Part shown: positions 1-10,487 of the stretch, piece by piece
Numbering within the stretch: the first letter of the stretch is position 1
How the letters are laid out: each line of letters begins with the position of its first letter
Notes under the pieces: model-generated
The model's database searches: none
What the model was told of the DNA's origin: nothing
What the model saw: the letters and a program-made list of their open reading frames with translations, nothing else
Program-made: the position numbers and the translations under genes
Origin: Aphanomyces cochlioides
Lineage: Eukaryota; Oomycota; Saprolegniomycetes; Saprolegniales; Verrucalvaceae
Reading direction: 5' to 3'
NCBI GenBank assembly: GCA_019828595.1
Contig: JAHQRK010000012.1
Span: forward strand, 1,178,001-1,242,000
Length of the DNA stretch: 64,000 nt

Positions 1-31
1 TAAGGATAGACGGCTGCGACCTAAGGCTTAC

Positions 32-576
32 CGATATTCGAGGATTTCTCTGACGTCCTTCAACGTCGCCATGAGGGAACGTTCACCATTGCCACTCGTA
101 AAGAGCTTTTGTTGGCCGTATTGAATCTTCTTGATGTATTGCATTCGATTCTCGACTTCATTGACTATATATTCCGTCGTACAAGACGCACTAGCGAGTA
201 CATTGAGCGCCCAATATTTGATTTCTTCTAGCAACAAAGTACGCGGGTCATTCAAATACTGCACGTGGAAACTCTTGCGGTCGTGACGGTCAGTCTGGTA
301 TGCGCAAATGCTGGAGATAATGCCTTCAGCGGGATTCTTAAGCAATCCGACCATGTCTTGCATCTTTCGGACAAACGTATGCTCGTCAAAGTCGCCGACG
401 ACTGGCATGTACAACGGAACTTTGAAATTGTCGTCCATCTTGAGAATATGCGGCAAATCTTTCGGCTCCTTGTTGTAGACTTCGCAGTATGTCTTATGTA
501 GAAAGTTCATCTGGTCGACTTCGAGGCTCGAATAGCCTTGGTCCCATGGATTCCATCGCACACCCCAGTTTGCCAT
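32..576 (-). CDS. Conserved hypothetical protein, 5' exon only (runs off left edge)
   Basis: This is the first exon of a protein of unknown function. It is a clear paralog of the gene at 8649-10487: both start with an x-L/V-R-x-NPW segment and share FDEHTF, NDPRTLLLEE and TLKDVREILE blocks. The apparent stop (TAA, 28-30) lies inside a GTAAGC splice donor at 26-31. In the paralog the same position continues as coding sequence (REILEMR...). The exon therefore most likely ends at 32 and the gene continues to the left of the window. The start ATG at 576 matches the paralog's start within a few residues. No membrane segment or known catalytic motif was seen. The function is not recognised. Confidence 0.72.
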
Positions 577-1155
577 CTTCCTCGTGGGTTGCCCAATGTT
601 ACAGACTTCCCCAGATCAATCGTTTTGTATAGTATACTGAACTCAAGTCAAAATGAATATCACTTTATAAAGTACGATTTGGAATTTATCAAATTTCATT
701 TATTTTTTCTGTAAATTGTCTTACTCCAAAGTTGAGTTGATGGGCTTTACGATGCTTTATAGTGTCCCCCAGAGGGAGAAAATTCATACATAGCGAGGCT
801 AATAGCATTAACGCTACGCTTGAGGTCAAACTATTGGGTATGACATCGTATAAATGTATGTGAAGCTCAAATGAAGTGAAACATGTTGACGTTGGGCAAA
901 GTGTGACCTTTTTGGTCCCTTGATTGTCCTGCAGGCGCACATTGTCTACCTACTTCAAAGATTTATGAGGATTCTATGTAGCTTGCTGAGCACCTCGGTC
1001 GAGCGATTGTTTTCTGCCTCTATTAATAATTCATGTTCTGAGGGAAGTAAGGGGCAACCAGTCATTTCCATTCGAGAAGCAAGTTAAAAAGGAGGCGGGT
1101 GATTAGGGAGTCAAGGCAATTCGCGACGTGGGCGGGAATGAAAGCGAGCACGAGA
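577..1155. other. Intergenic, nothing recognised
   Basis: AT-rich upstream region of the partial gene at 32-576. The short ORF at 689-940 has no recognisable features. I see no promoter element that I can defend, and no RNA gene. The right end abuts the retrotransposon target duplication GGAGC (1156-1160). Confidence 0.5.
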
Positions 1156-1160
1156 GGAGC

Positions 1161-1233
1161 TGTAACCGTGCCATGTCTGGCAGGTGCATAAGATGAGGGC
1201 GCGGTCTGTGCATTGAACAGGCGCCCCCCTGCG
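1161..1233 (+). repeat. Eroded 5' LTR remnant
   Basis: The first 50 bases (1161-1210) match the start of the 3' LTR (7496-7545) with one mismatch. Similarity then fades through a rearranged AACAG/GCGCCC stretch to about 1233. Roughly 190 bp of LTR, including the expected CGGTTACA end, are missing, and no primer-binding site is recognisable next to it. The intact target duplication at 1156-1160 shows that the outer edge is original, so the loss was internal and followed insertion. Confidence 0.8.
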
Positions 1234-1350
1234 TTTTCCACTTCTCACCCGAACAGCAAGCGACTCTGACCGAGCTGCTTCGCTTGATCCCCGAGAACAT
1301 TGTTCGGGGATTGTTCAGTGGGGTGAACCCTCAAGACCAGATCATAGTCA

Positions 1351-2340
1351 TTGAGAGCTTCCGCCTGCATGGCGAAGCAACCGCGCAGTCAGTGGCCCAT
1401 GCCGCTGCGCAACGCACTCAAGAAGAGGCGGCGTTTGCTCTATGAAGCAAACCTGTTGAAGGCCACGGCAAAGATCGCCAGCCTTGAAGAGTCCAACAGG
1501 GACCTGGCTGACCAAGCCAGACGACCCGAAAACCCCTCACCGGGAATTGACGACATCTTCATCGACTCCAGAGTGTCGCGCGACCGACCTCTGAAGCTCG
1601 AAGTGTCAAAATATGGCGGTGCCGCGGGCGAGCACCTGCTCCGCTGGGTTTCCGAAGTGAAACTCGCCCTTCGCGCCCAGCTCGTAACGAACGAGACACT
1701 GCGCGTTGCTTTCGCGCTATCCAACTTGCAAGGTCGAGCCCGAGACTGGGCCTACAACCTTCACATGTTGGACGACGAGGCTTTCCCCACGTTCCAATCC
1801 TTGATTGAACAACTCAAGGAGCAGTACGTTCACTCGAACGTCGAAATGCGCTATCGCGCAAAGTTCAACCAAACCAAGCAAGGCAAGGGGCCTATTCAGG
1901 AGTTTGTGAACGAACTTCGTTCCATCATCGGGTCCTTCGAGAACTCCTACAAGATCGACTAGATCGGTCGAGTCTCGGTCTTTATGTACGGCCTGAATCA
2001 AGGCCCAGCTCGTGACGAGCTTTTCCGTTTGCAGCCTCAAAGGTTCAATGAGGCAATCAGCATCGCGCTGAACACGGAATATTCGCGCGGTTTGGCGCGC
2101 TCTTCCGGCGGATCCCCCGATGTCTCAGCAGACATGGAGATCTCGCGAATGGAAGCGGCCTCTGGTGAAGAGCGCCGCTGTTTCAATTGTGGCCAGACTG
2201 GTCACTTCGCAAGAAAATGTCCTCAGCCTTCGCAGGCGAGGAAAAACCCGAATTACTCCCCACACCGCTCGCGCGGTGGCGCCTATCGTGGGCGTGGGCG
2301 TGGCTACGGCCATCGCCAGGGGAAAGAGAACTCCCAGTAG
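1351..2340 (+). pseudogene. gag: Gypsy gag (capsid/nucleocapsid) with an internal stop
   Basis: One reading frame of 330 codons, interrupted by an in-frame TAG at 1960-1962; the same frame resumes directly afterwards. The middle has the retrotransposon gag-like helical region (residues about 80-200, with the RARDWAYNL and FxxLIEQLKEQY type motif). The C-terminal part carries a zinc knuckle, CFNCGQTGHFARKCP (about 2178-2222), followed by an Arg/Gly-rich tail typical of nucleic-acid binding. In an intact element it would form the virus-like particle and bind RNA. The pol frame overlaps its 3' end. The start at 1351 is the first ATG of the open frame, and the 5' leader is damaged, so the N-terminus is uncertain. 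Confidence 0.85.
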
Positions 2341-5300
2341 GCGCGGGGCGACCTACTGGGACAACTCTAGGCTCTGATGAAGAGCGTTCCGGCATACCGC
2401 CTGTTCGTCAGAACCTAGCCTCTGACACATTACTGTGTCAACTGGGACAGCATACTACGATTCTGCATGTCGAGATGCCCGTGGAGGGCTTCTCCCGAAA
2501 GCTCCGAGTCTTAATCGACTGTGGAGCGTCGAAGAATTTTGCCCGTCGACAGACGCTCGAAGAGAATGCGAGCCTCTATGCCGAGGTCGACAGCGGCACG
2601 TCTCTGACTGAGACTGTACGCGTCAAGTTGGGTGATGGGTCGGTAGTGACCGCACCCAAGAGATCAGTGCGCCTGCCAACACTCATCCTAGGCATGGGCT
2701 GGTTGGAGAAACACCAGCCCTGCATAAACTGGCGGGCCAAGACCATCCATGAGGTCGGCCCCGACTTTCTCAAAAGCCATATGGGCATGGAGAGTAATGA
2801 GCCCATCCCCTCGCCAGCTGGCGATGAGCAGTTAGCTACGCTGCGTCAGCTCCCGGCTACGGGAAAGTCGACACGCCAGGGCGGTCCTATGTCTTTCAAG
2901 GAAGATATCGGCCGTCAGGCCTTCAACAACACTTGGGCAAACACCCGACGGACTGGGTTGCCTGTGTACAAGAGTAATGCCCAACGGACCGGGCTTAAAG
3001 TCTCCTTCGCGAGTGCACCGACGGACCGCGTGCACGGAGACGTGATTGTTGAAGAGGATGCGTTGGAGCGCAGTCCTATGCCGACGCTGCCCGTGTCTGG
3101 GCGCTTCTTTGTTGAAGATGTCATTTTGTCGCATTGCGACTTGACTGAGCTGCCGAAGACAGCTGAAGAAATATGCAAGCTCGAAGAGATGAACTTTGCC
3201 GAGTTTAGAAGTGCTCTGCGCTCCCAGCGCATCACCAGTATCGCAGTGATACAGAGTGTTGATGAGATTGACCTCTACACGACGTCCGCGGAGGATCCGG
3301 ACGTAGCTGGCGAGACACCGCCAGCACACTCTCGCGTTTGGGATAGGCTCCGAACGAGCCCGTTTTACCCCCTCGTGAAGGAATACGAGGATATCTTCCC
3401 GGAGGAAGTTCCCGCGAGACTGCCCAAGGACAAGGGCGTGCGTCATGAGATTGACTTGACGCCAGAGACAAAGTGGTGTGTCACTCGACAGTGGCCACTA
3501 CCACGTGAGCAAGTCGAGTTCATCGACTCATTCTTCGCCGCACGCAAGAAGGCGGGGCACGTAGGGAGAGTAGGTCGCCACACTCGAGTCCGACCTTCTG
3601 CGTCAAGAAGCCTAGCGGCTCTTGGCGAATCGTTCATGCTTATAACAAGCTGAACGCAGCCACCATCCCGGCGCAAACGCCGATTCCCAGGAAAGATGTC
3701 ATCATTGACAGCATGGGTGGCTCGACGATATCTTTTCAACGATCGATCTGCGCAATGGATTCTATCAAATCCTCATGCGCGCATGTGACATTCCCAAGAC
3801 AGCTGTCTCGATGCCATCGGGCATGCTGTGGGAGTGGCTGGTGATGCCACAAGGGCTCGCTAATGCCCCAGCGACCTTCAACCGAATGGTCACGCAAAAG
3901 TTGCGCCCGCTGCGCGACTTTGCGCCGTCGTACTTCGACGACATATACGTGCACAGCCGTGCAGACAAGAATCGCACCGACGTGCAAGTCCATTTTGGAC
4001 ACCTGCGGCAGGTCTTTCAGACGCTGCGAGATGCAGGATTGTATGCCAACTTACAGAAGTGTATGTTCGGCGTTGCAGAAATACCCGTACTCGGGGAGTA
4101 CGTTGGTATCAATGGATGTCGGCCAGACCCGGCCAAAGTCACCACGATCACAACTTGGCCTGTCCCGGCCACTGTGACAGAGCTCCGCAGTTGGCTTGGT
4201 CTTGCGACCTACCTCACAAGTTTTCAAAGAACTTTGCCGACATCGCAACGCCGCTGACGCGGCTACTAATGAAGGATGTCCAGTGGGACTGGACACAAGA
4301 ATGTCAAGAGGCTTTTGACGGCATCAAGGCCAGCCTCACGCAAGCGCCGATCCTGGCGTTGCCTGACTTCAATCGACCATTCTCGGTCGTCTGTGATGCA
4401 TCTGTGCGAGCAATAGGTTGCTGCCTCATGCAAAAGGATGACGAGGGTCGTGACCGACCCGTCTCCTATCAGTCACGGCAGCTGCGCGCTGCTGAGCGCA
4501 ACTATCCGGTCCATGACCTCGAATTACTGGCGATGAAATACGCCTTGGTCAAATTCCGCATCTACCTTCTCGGCCCCAAGCCGTTTACGGTATACACGGA
4601 TTACGCGTCCTTACGGACTGCTGTGAACTCGCCGCACATCTCTGACCGGATGGCCAGGTGGCTCGCGTTTTTCGCGGAGTACAACATGACTGTTGAGTAC
4701 AAACCAGGTCGTACCAACGTCATTGCAGACGCGCTGTCGCGCCGTCCAGCGGAGGAGGAGCCTGTCTGCCTGTCTGCCCTATCCGAAGTCCGTTCGGACT
4801 TGTTTGATCGCATTCGAGGAGCGTACAGCCTCGATCCCGCCCTTCGCCGGACGATTGATGCCATTACCGCTGGCAAATCGCTTTCCACCAAGGTAGTCCA
4901 GATCGAACGTTTCACTTTCCACGACGATTTGTTGTGGTATTCAGTCACTCCGGGGGACGCCCCACGAGTGGCTGTGCCGTGCGACCCGACCCTCCGTGCG
5001 GAGATCATCCGCGAATTTCACGACACCCCGAGCGGCGGCCATTTTGGCCGCGAGAAGACATATCTGTCCGTCGCCCGTTCATTTTGGTGGCCTCGCCTGT
5101 ATAAGGCGGTGGCACGTTTTGTCGCATCGTGTGGCGTATGTCAGGCCGTCAAGGCCGCCCCACACTCACAGGCTCCGCTACAGAGCCTCGACGTCCCACT
5201 GGAACTGTGGGAGTCCGTCAGCATGGACTTCATTTTTGGCTTGCCCAGTGACAAGTCGGGCAATACGGGTATCTTCACCCTTGTCGATCGCGCATCCAAG

Positions 5301-6356
5301 TACCTGATCGCGCTGCCTATTAAGGCATCCGTTACGGCGGAGCAGTCAGCTCGCCTTTTCTTTGACAACGTCTATTGTCATTTTGGACTCCCGTCCAGTA
5401 TCGTCTCGGATCGAGACCCTCGGTTTACGTCCCATTTTTGGCGAGCGCTGTTCGCGCTCTGCGGGACGACGTTAAACATGTCCAGCTCGGACCATCCTGA
5501 GTCTGATGGTCAGACCGAACGCGCGAATCGCGTTCTCGAAGACATCCTTCGAAGCTATGCCTTGTCTAGGCCGAAAACATGGAGTTCCATGCTGCCAACA
5601 GCGTGTTTTGCTTACAACACGTCTGTTCATGCGTCAACGGGCTTTACGCCCTTCTACGCGGTGCATTTGAAGCACCCGCGGCTTCCCACGGACGTGGACC
5701 GTCCTGTTTTAAGTGTGGGAGGAATCTCCGATGACGTTCCGCGGCGGGCAGCCGCTTCTGTCGAATATTTCGCGTCGTCACGCGAATCATTGCTACTACG
5801 CCTACGCGAGAATATCGCCAGTGCTCAAGCGAAACAGGCCCGTCAGGCCAACAAACACAACCGAGGAAATGCAAATGTGTATTCGGTTAGCGACCTAGTC
5901 TACGTGCATCGGTCGGTCGTGAAAGGACCTAGCGGCCCTTCGAAGCTTCGCTGCTCTTGGCTGGGTCTGTTCCCTATTCGAAACGTTATTAGTCCAGTGG
6001 ACTACGAGCTCGAACTGCCCGATGACTGGGACATCCATCCTGTCATCTACACGGGCAAGCTCAAGAGACACATACCTCAGGACGCAGTTACCCCTTCTTC
6101 AGTTCCTCAAACGGAACGTAGTCCTGTTGGATCTTCGAGTAGAGCGCTTGAAGATGCGCGTCCACACGATCTCTCTCCTTCGCGAGACGCTCAACAAGTA
6201 GCTCGAGCTCCGAGCTCTTCTTGTAAAAACATTCGCGGTGTACAGTTCTTCAAGCCCTCGGCGGTCGCCGCGTGTTGCTCGCAGAGCTTCGACATCTTCT
6301 CGAAGCGCGATTGCAAGTCGCGACGCTTCTCGCGCTCAGTCTGGAGCTCGTCTTGA
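2341..6356 (+). pseudogene. pol: Gypsy pol: protease-RT-RNase H-integrase, frameshifted
   Basis: An aspartic protease motif, LIDCGASKNF, lies near 2512-2540. Reverse transcriptase follows, with LANAPATFNRM and the catalytic YFDD box near 3930-3945. RNase H has VVCDASxxAIG near 4390. The integrase has an HHCC zinc module near 5010-5150 and a DDE core (MDFIFG near 5224, SDRDPRF near 5407, HPESDGQTER near 5494). The reading frame changes around 3560-3770 and again near 4210 (the segment 3775-4257 is in another frame), so at least two indels break the polyprotein. The C-terminal beta-barrel-like segment (DYELELPDDW...) ends near 6080. The last part of the frame overlaps the antisense ORF. Confidence 0.9.
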
Positions 6357-7345
6357 AGGTCCTGAAGCCGAGCTTCAAACTCCTGTTCGGAGTGACCAAG
6401 TTGGCGGGTCAGCTCCGCAACTTCATCACGCAGCTGGTACAGATCTTCGTCCAGCGCATATCGCGGGCGGTCCCGACTTGGACTACGCCCCGCCTCTCGG
6501 CGCGAACGTTTCGCCTCAGGCTCGGTCGAGCGAGAGCGAGAACGAGGGGCGCGATGACGGCGCGCGGATTGTCGCGCAGCGCTGGGGCCAGCACGGCCGC
6601 GAGTATCGCCTCCTGGCGCAAAATTCGGAGGCGGCTCCTTCGAACACATGGGTGAGAGAAGCGGACCTTGGTCCAGACTCACATAGACTACTCTCAGCTT
6701 TTGGTACGCGACAGCGATCGCTCCGAAGGTCTCGGCAGCGAGGCGTACCTTCAAGCCATGGCGCTCACGCGCAAAATTAACAACACGCTCTTGGAATTTA
6801 GCGTAGTTGTGGGGCCAGGTCGTGGTGTCGAGCGAGATACGCGCCAGCATTCGGTTGGCCCAGATGGCTACGTACTCAAATTTAGTTTCGTCCCGCAAGG
6901 GAGAAACAGGAACAAACGCGCGCATACCACCAAAGCGACGCTAGTCTTGTCGGATCGAAGGCCATTCGGCCATATCGACGATGACGGGGTTGCAGGTTTC
7001 CCACAAAGTTACTGCAAAGGCAACCCCCGCCGCAATATCACTTTTAGAATCGCCGCGCAGGCGAGAAGGCAATTGCGCCAACAAATCTCGAAACTTGCCC
7101 GGATCGGGCGTGCCACTGCGAGAGGCTGTAAAGTCTGGCATTTGATCAAACGTCAGATCGCATCCTGTATCGGATGCCTGACACCGCGCGTGGACACCAC
7201 CGCCAAGTCGAGTTTGGCCCTCCCGGATCCAAAGGTTCTCAAGGTACTTGGCGCGCCCCTGCGCCGGCGCTGCGCTTTGCTCGCGCCTGCCCAGATCGGG
7301 CGAGGGCGGTGTGTACTCGTAATCGACCTCTTCGTCGGCGTACAT
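6191..7345 (-). pseudogene. Antisense ORF of the Gypsy element, one internal stop
   Basis: A 385-codon minus-strand frame lies between pol and the 3' LTR, running opposite to gag-pol. It is broken by a single TAG at 6941-6943, after which the same frame resumes. The N-terminal half starts MYADEEVDYEYTPPSPD. The middle is rich in Arg/Ser (a nuclear-protein-like RS stretch around 6500-6600). The last 90 residues are heptad-like and probably coiled coil (rich in EVAEL, EFEARLQDL and EKRRDLQ patterns). The length, single lesion and clean composition suggest that a real antisense gene once existed in this family. The function is unknown and I see no integrase, envelope or known accessory motif. 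A chance ORF opposite GC-rich sequence is possible but less likely at this length. Confidence 0.6.
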
Positions 7346-7495
7346 TTTTGAAAATGTTCCTGATTGGCTCAGCAAGAGCCAATGTGATAGTTGGAACACA
7401 CCAGTTGCAGTTCAGACGGGACTGTGAAGGGATTACCCCCAGCGAGGGAGGCATCTCTGCAAAGCTTACGGGCTTTCGCCCTAAGTGTGGGATGA

Positions 7496-7758
7496 TGTAA
7501 CCGTGCCATGTCTGGCAGGTACATAAGATGAGGGCGCGGTCTGTGAACAGACCTGGCGCCCTGCAATAGCGGTTCCCCGCGCTCTGCTGTGTGAACGACT
7601 GGCCTTAGGAGGCCACAGAAGTTGAAGCTCCTAGCGAGGCTGTGCGATAGCCAACGAGAAACAAGACAGGAATGAGACTTAGGTTGCTTTAACTTTAATT
7701 CACTCTTACACTTCAGTCGCAGTTCACACGCGCCTGACATCCTCTGCGCCCGGTTACA
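7496..7758 (+). repeat. 3' LTR of the Gypsy element
   Basis: A 263-bp LTR bounded by the inverted octamers TGTAACCG (7496-7503) and CGGTTACA (7751-7758), and followed by the target duplication GGAGC (7759-7763). Its first 50 bases match the 5' remnant. A purine-rich GTGTGGGATGA stretch just upstream is a plausible polypurine tract. Confidence 0.9.
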
Positions 7759-7763
7759 GGAGC

Positions 7764-8648
7764 AACCTTGTGAGAACACCATCTCGACAAACTGGATGAG
7801 AAATTCTTAGCATGAAGAAATTAGTTGAAATAATTCTAGTAATAAGGGTGCGTCTGGCAAAATTTCAAAATCAATATGCCATTTTCAGCCAAAATGGGAT
7901 CAACTATTTATGGCATATTCAAAATGGCATTTTGGGAGCCTCCACTGAGTATATCCCAACCAAAAATATTGGATTTGGTGCAAAACTCTTGGTGATAAAC
8001 AAGTTCATATTTTGACCTCAATTATTGAATTTGGCCTCAAAATGGCATTTTGGGCCTATATATAGTGGTCCTCAAGTAAGAGAACCTATACTTGAGGACC
8101 ACTAATGGAACACTAATAGTGGTCCCCAAGTAAAAATAATATTTTCGATTGCCAGACTGGAAAACTACTCGAAAGAGGTCCTAAGTAGGGCCTCTTTCAA
8201 TTTTCTTTCAATTCTTCGCAATTATCCTAGCATATTTTCATTGACTTCACGAAATTCTCGTTTGATGGAGGGGGAAGGCAATGGGGCGACCTGTTTTCTG
8301 AATGGGGAAGATGAGGGGAAATCATGTAGAGAAGGACATTCGCGATGATAGTCCTCGAATTTATAGGCTAAAAGACCTATTAAGAAGGGCAAGTTTAGGT
8401 GAGCGTCTAGCCCCCCTCCCGAATATTCATGACATAGTTTGCTGGTACATGAGGGAAATTTGAAAGCTGCGCAGCTTTTGGTTCCACTTGACGTGAATTT
8501 AGACGCAATTTCGCACAGCCATCCAACAATAGCACCCGTGACACGCCCCAAGCGGCGACATGAACTCGTCCAGATGGTTGGAGCAGATGGAAACGCACGA
8601 GAAGAATGAATTCAAATGCGTGTGTGTGTCACAAAAACCATGTCTTGA
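7764..8648. other. Non-coding stretch between retrotransposon and gene
   Basis: AT-rich sequence without a convincing gene; the short ORFs at 7812-8015 and 8222-8551 show no family features. It holds a possible short mobile element and a hairpin (described separately at 7852-8157). The last 100 bases are the 3' flank of the minus-strand gene at 8649-10487. Confidence 0.5.
7852..8157. repeat. Possible MITE-like segment with nested hairpin
   Basis: GTCTGGCAA (7852-7860) and TTGCCAGAC (8149-8157) form a 9-bp inverted pair bounding 306 bp of AT-rich sequence. Near the right end, TAGTGGTCCTCAAGTA (8063-8078) pairs perfectly with 8089-8104 across a 10-nt loop, and a third, direct, one-mismatch copy lies at 8117-8132. 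ATGGCATTTTGGG occurs twice inside. No target duplication is obvious, so the mobile origin is only a suggestion. Confidence 0.35.
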
Positions 8649-10487
8649 TTACGCTGTGATGCTCAAATTGGACGCAGACGACGTCGACGACGGCGGTAAA
8701 GCCGCAGGGTGCGACAGTCCCCCCAGTTTGAGCGTTTGAGCAATATGCGAGCAAGTCGACGAGTTCTCCAGCACCCACTTGCTGGTCGAAGCTTTGAAGT
8801 CCTACGAGTTTCACTTGTAAGACTCTGCGTGCAAGGAATTTCTTGTACCTTGGCCATCTGAATGTTCATCACTGGATTTGTGGCTTCAATGATTCGGCGG
8901 ATAGGGTCTTGCGTTGCTTGCACGTCGTTCAACATGTACGATTCCAATGACAACACACGAGTGAAGCATGCTCGCCATGCCTTTTCACTCGACGACGATC
9001 GCAACTTGTCTAATTCCGCCACGCCTCGCTTCTTGAGCTCCGTCGCAATATTTATAACTTCACCTTCAACCTACAAAAAGGAGTAAATTTCTGGCTACCT
9101 TCAGCCCTCCCTACCGCTTGGAAGGTTTCCATGAGCACTCGTAAATGCGATCCCCCAGGGCCATAGACGAGTAAATCGCCTCCTGTACCAGCAAGAAGAC
9201 GCGCTTGACGGATTGAGACAAGTAAATCCGCCAAGAGTTTCAGCATGCCATGCATTTTAACAAACAATTCTGCAAAGCAGTCATAAGGAATTCAATCATC
9301 CAACAAAGTAATCATACCATAAGTATCTGGCGGGAGGAAATTGACAACGCCACCGTTCGACTGTGTCAAATATGCCTTTGGCGTCCACGACACGGTTGGG
9401 TTCGACAGAAGCAAGCTAGGGATGACTGCTACTGCTGACGAGTCGGTGAAGACCTAGAGAAATTAAGAAACAGATTCAAAAATACGATCGAAGTCAAAAG
9501 ACTCACCGGATCGGTTGCAATAGATTTTTGTTGCTCTGGAGTAAGAGCAATAAGCTGCGATTGTCCTCCCGTAACGTGATGATGGCTTTCTGGGAATAGT
9601 GTTCTAATGATTCATGAGCTTTATCAGCGTTTAAGCAGCAAAGAAATACCGGAAAGAGCTTGTAGACAACAATAGAAGCAGCATTTGACCGGATTTGGTG
9701 GTCATGGCTTCCTATAAGCGCCAGAGGGCCTTAGAGTCTCGGACAGAGTAAAACATACCTTCATGGCAGCGTGTTGCTGCGATTGCAAATTGGTAATCGT
9801 GCAGTCGGCTGGCGCATTTGGTGTATTGCGGAAAATATTGAACAAAAATTGAACGCCATGGATGAGAGCATCCGTGCCTCGTGCTTCGACGACAGTCAAA
9901 TGTTCCTTCGCACTTGCTTGGGCACGTTCACATGCAATCATGGGCAATATACGCATTTCGAGAATTTCGCGCACGTCTTTCAGTGTTGTCATAAGCGTGC
10001 GTTCCGCCATGCCTGGTTTAAATAAATCGCCACCGCCATATTGTAGCTTCGTCAAGTAATTTTTACGCATCTCGACTTCTTTTTCAATGGATTCAGTCGT
10101 GCAGGCGGCACCAGCAAGTCGTGTCATGGCCCAGATCTTCATTTCTTCGAGCAACAACGTGCGTGGGTCGTTCATGAACGCCGTGCCGATTTGAAAGCGC
10201 TCGCTGCGTTCTTGTTGGTAGCCGCAGATACAACTGATGATTTCTTCAGCAGGCTGACGCAGTAGACCCACAACGCCTTGCATTTGCCGCATGAACGTAT
10301 GTTCGTCAAAGTCCATCTTCTTGGGTGTGTACAGCGGCGATGTAAACGTCTCGTTCATCTGCAGCACATTAGGCAGATCCTTGGTCTCAATGCCGAACGA
10401 TTCAAGGTAGACGCGATGGACGAACGTCATTTGCTCGAGTTCCTGCGACGAGTAGACGTTTCCCCATGGATTCAATCGAAGTCCCAT
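8649..10487 (-). CDS. Conserved hypothetical protein, seven exons
   Basis: Exons on the minus strand: 10487-9759, 9711-9650, 9603-9507, 9453-9318, 9269-9115, 9070-8849 and 8801-8649. All six introns are GT-AG and 44-53 nt long, and joining them keeps one frame of 517 residues ending in TAA at 8649-8651. The first exon is paralogous to the partial gene at 32-576. Later exons encode a mainly helical segment (including LFVKMHGMLKLLADLL) and a Ser/Ala-rich tail. The ATG at 10487 is chosen because MGLRLNPW aligns with the paralog's start. No known domain, signal peptide or membrane segment was recognised. The pair probably arose by tandem duplication before the Gypsy element landed between them. 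Confidence 0.75.

Larger units (their letters stand above)
1161..7758 (+). mobile_element. Decayed Ty3/Gypsy LTR retrotransposon
   Basis: A complete element footprint. TGTAACCG begins at 1161 and CGGTTACA ends at 7758, and the element is flanked by the 5-bp target duplication GGAGC at 1156-1160 and 7759-7763. Between the ends lie gag with a CCHC knuckle, an aspartic protease, reverse transcriptase, RNase H and an HHCC/DDE integrase in Gypsy order. An antisense ORF lies between pol and the 3' LTR. The 5' LTR is eroded, gag has a nonsense codon and pol has at least two frameshifts, so the copy is not autonomous. It is inserted between two paralogous host genes. Confidence 0.93.

Noticed and set aside
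6238..7500. Several plus-strand ORFs of 100-227 codons after pol
   Set aside because: They lie opposite the long antisense ORF and are its GC-rich shadows; no retroviral envelope or other motif is present.
9242..9438. Plus-strand ORFs opposite the seven-exon gene
   Set aside because: They are shadows of its exons and introns.
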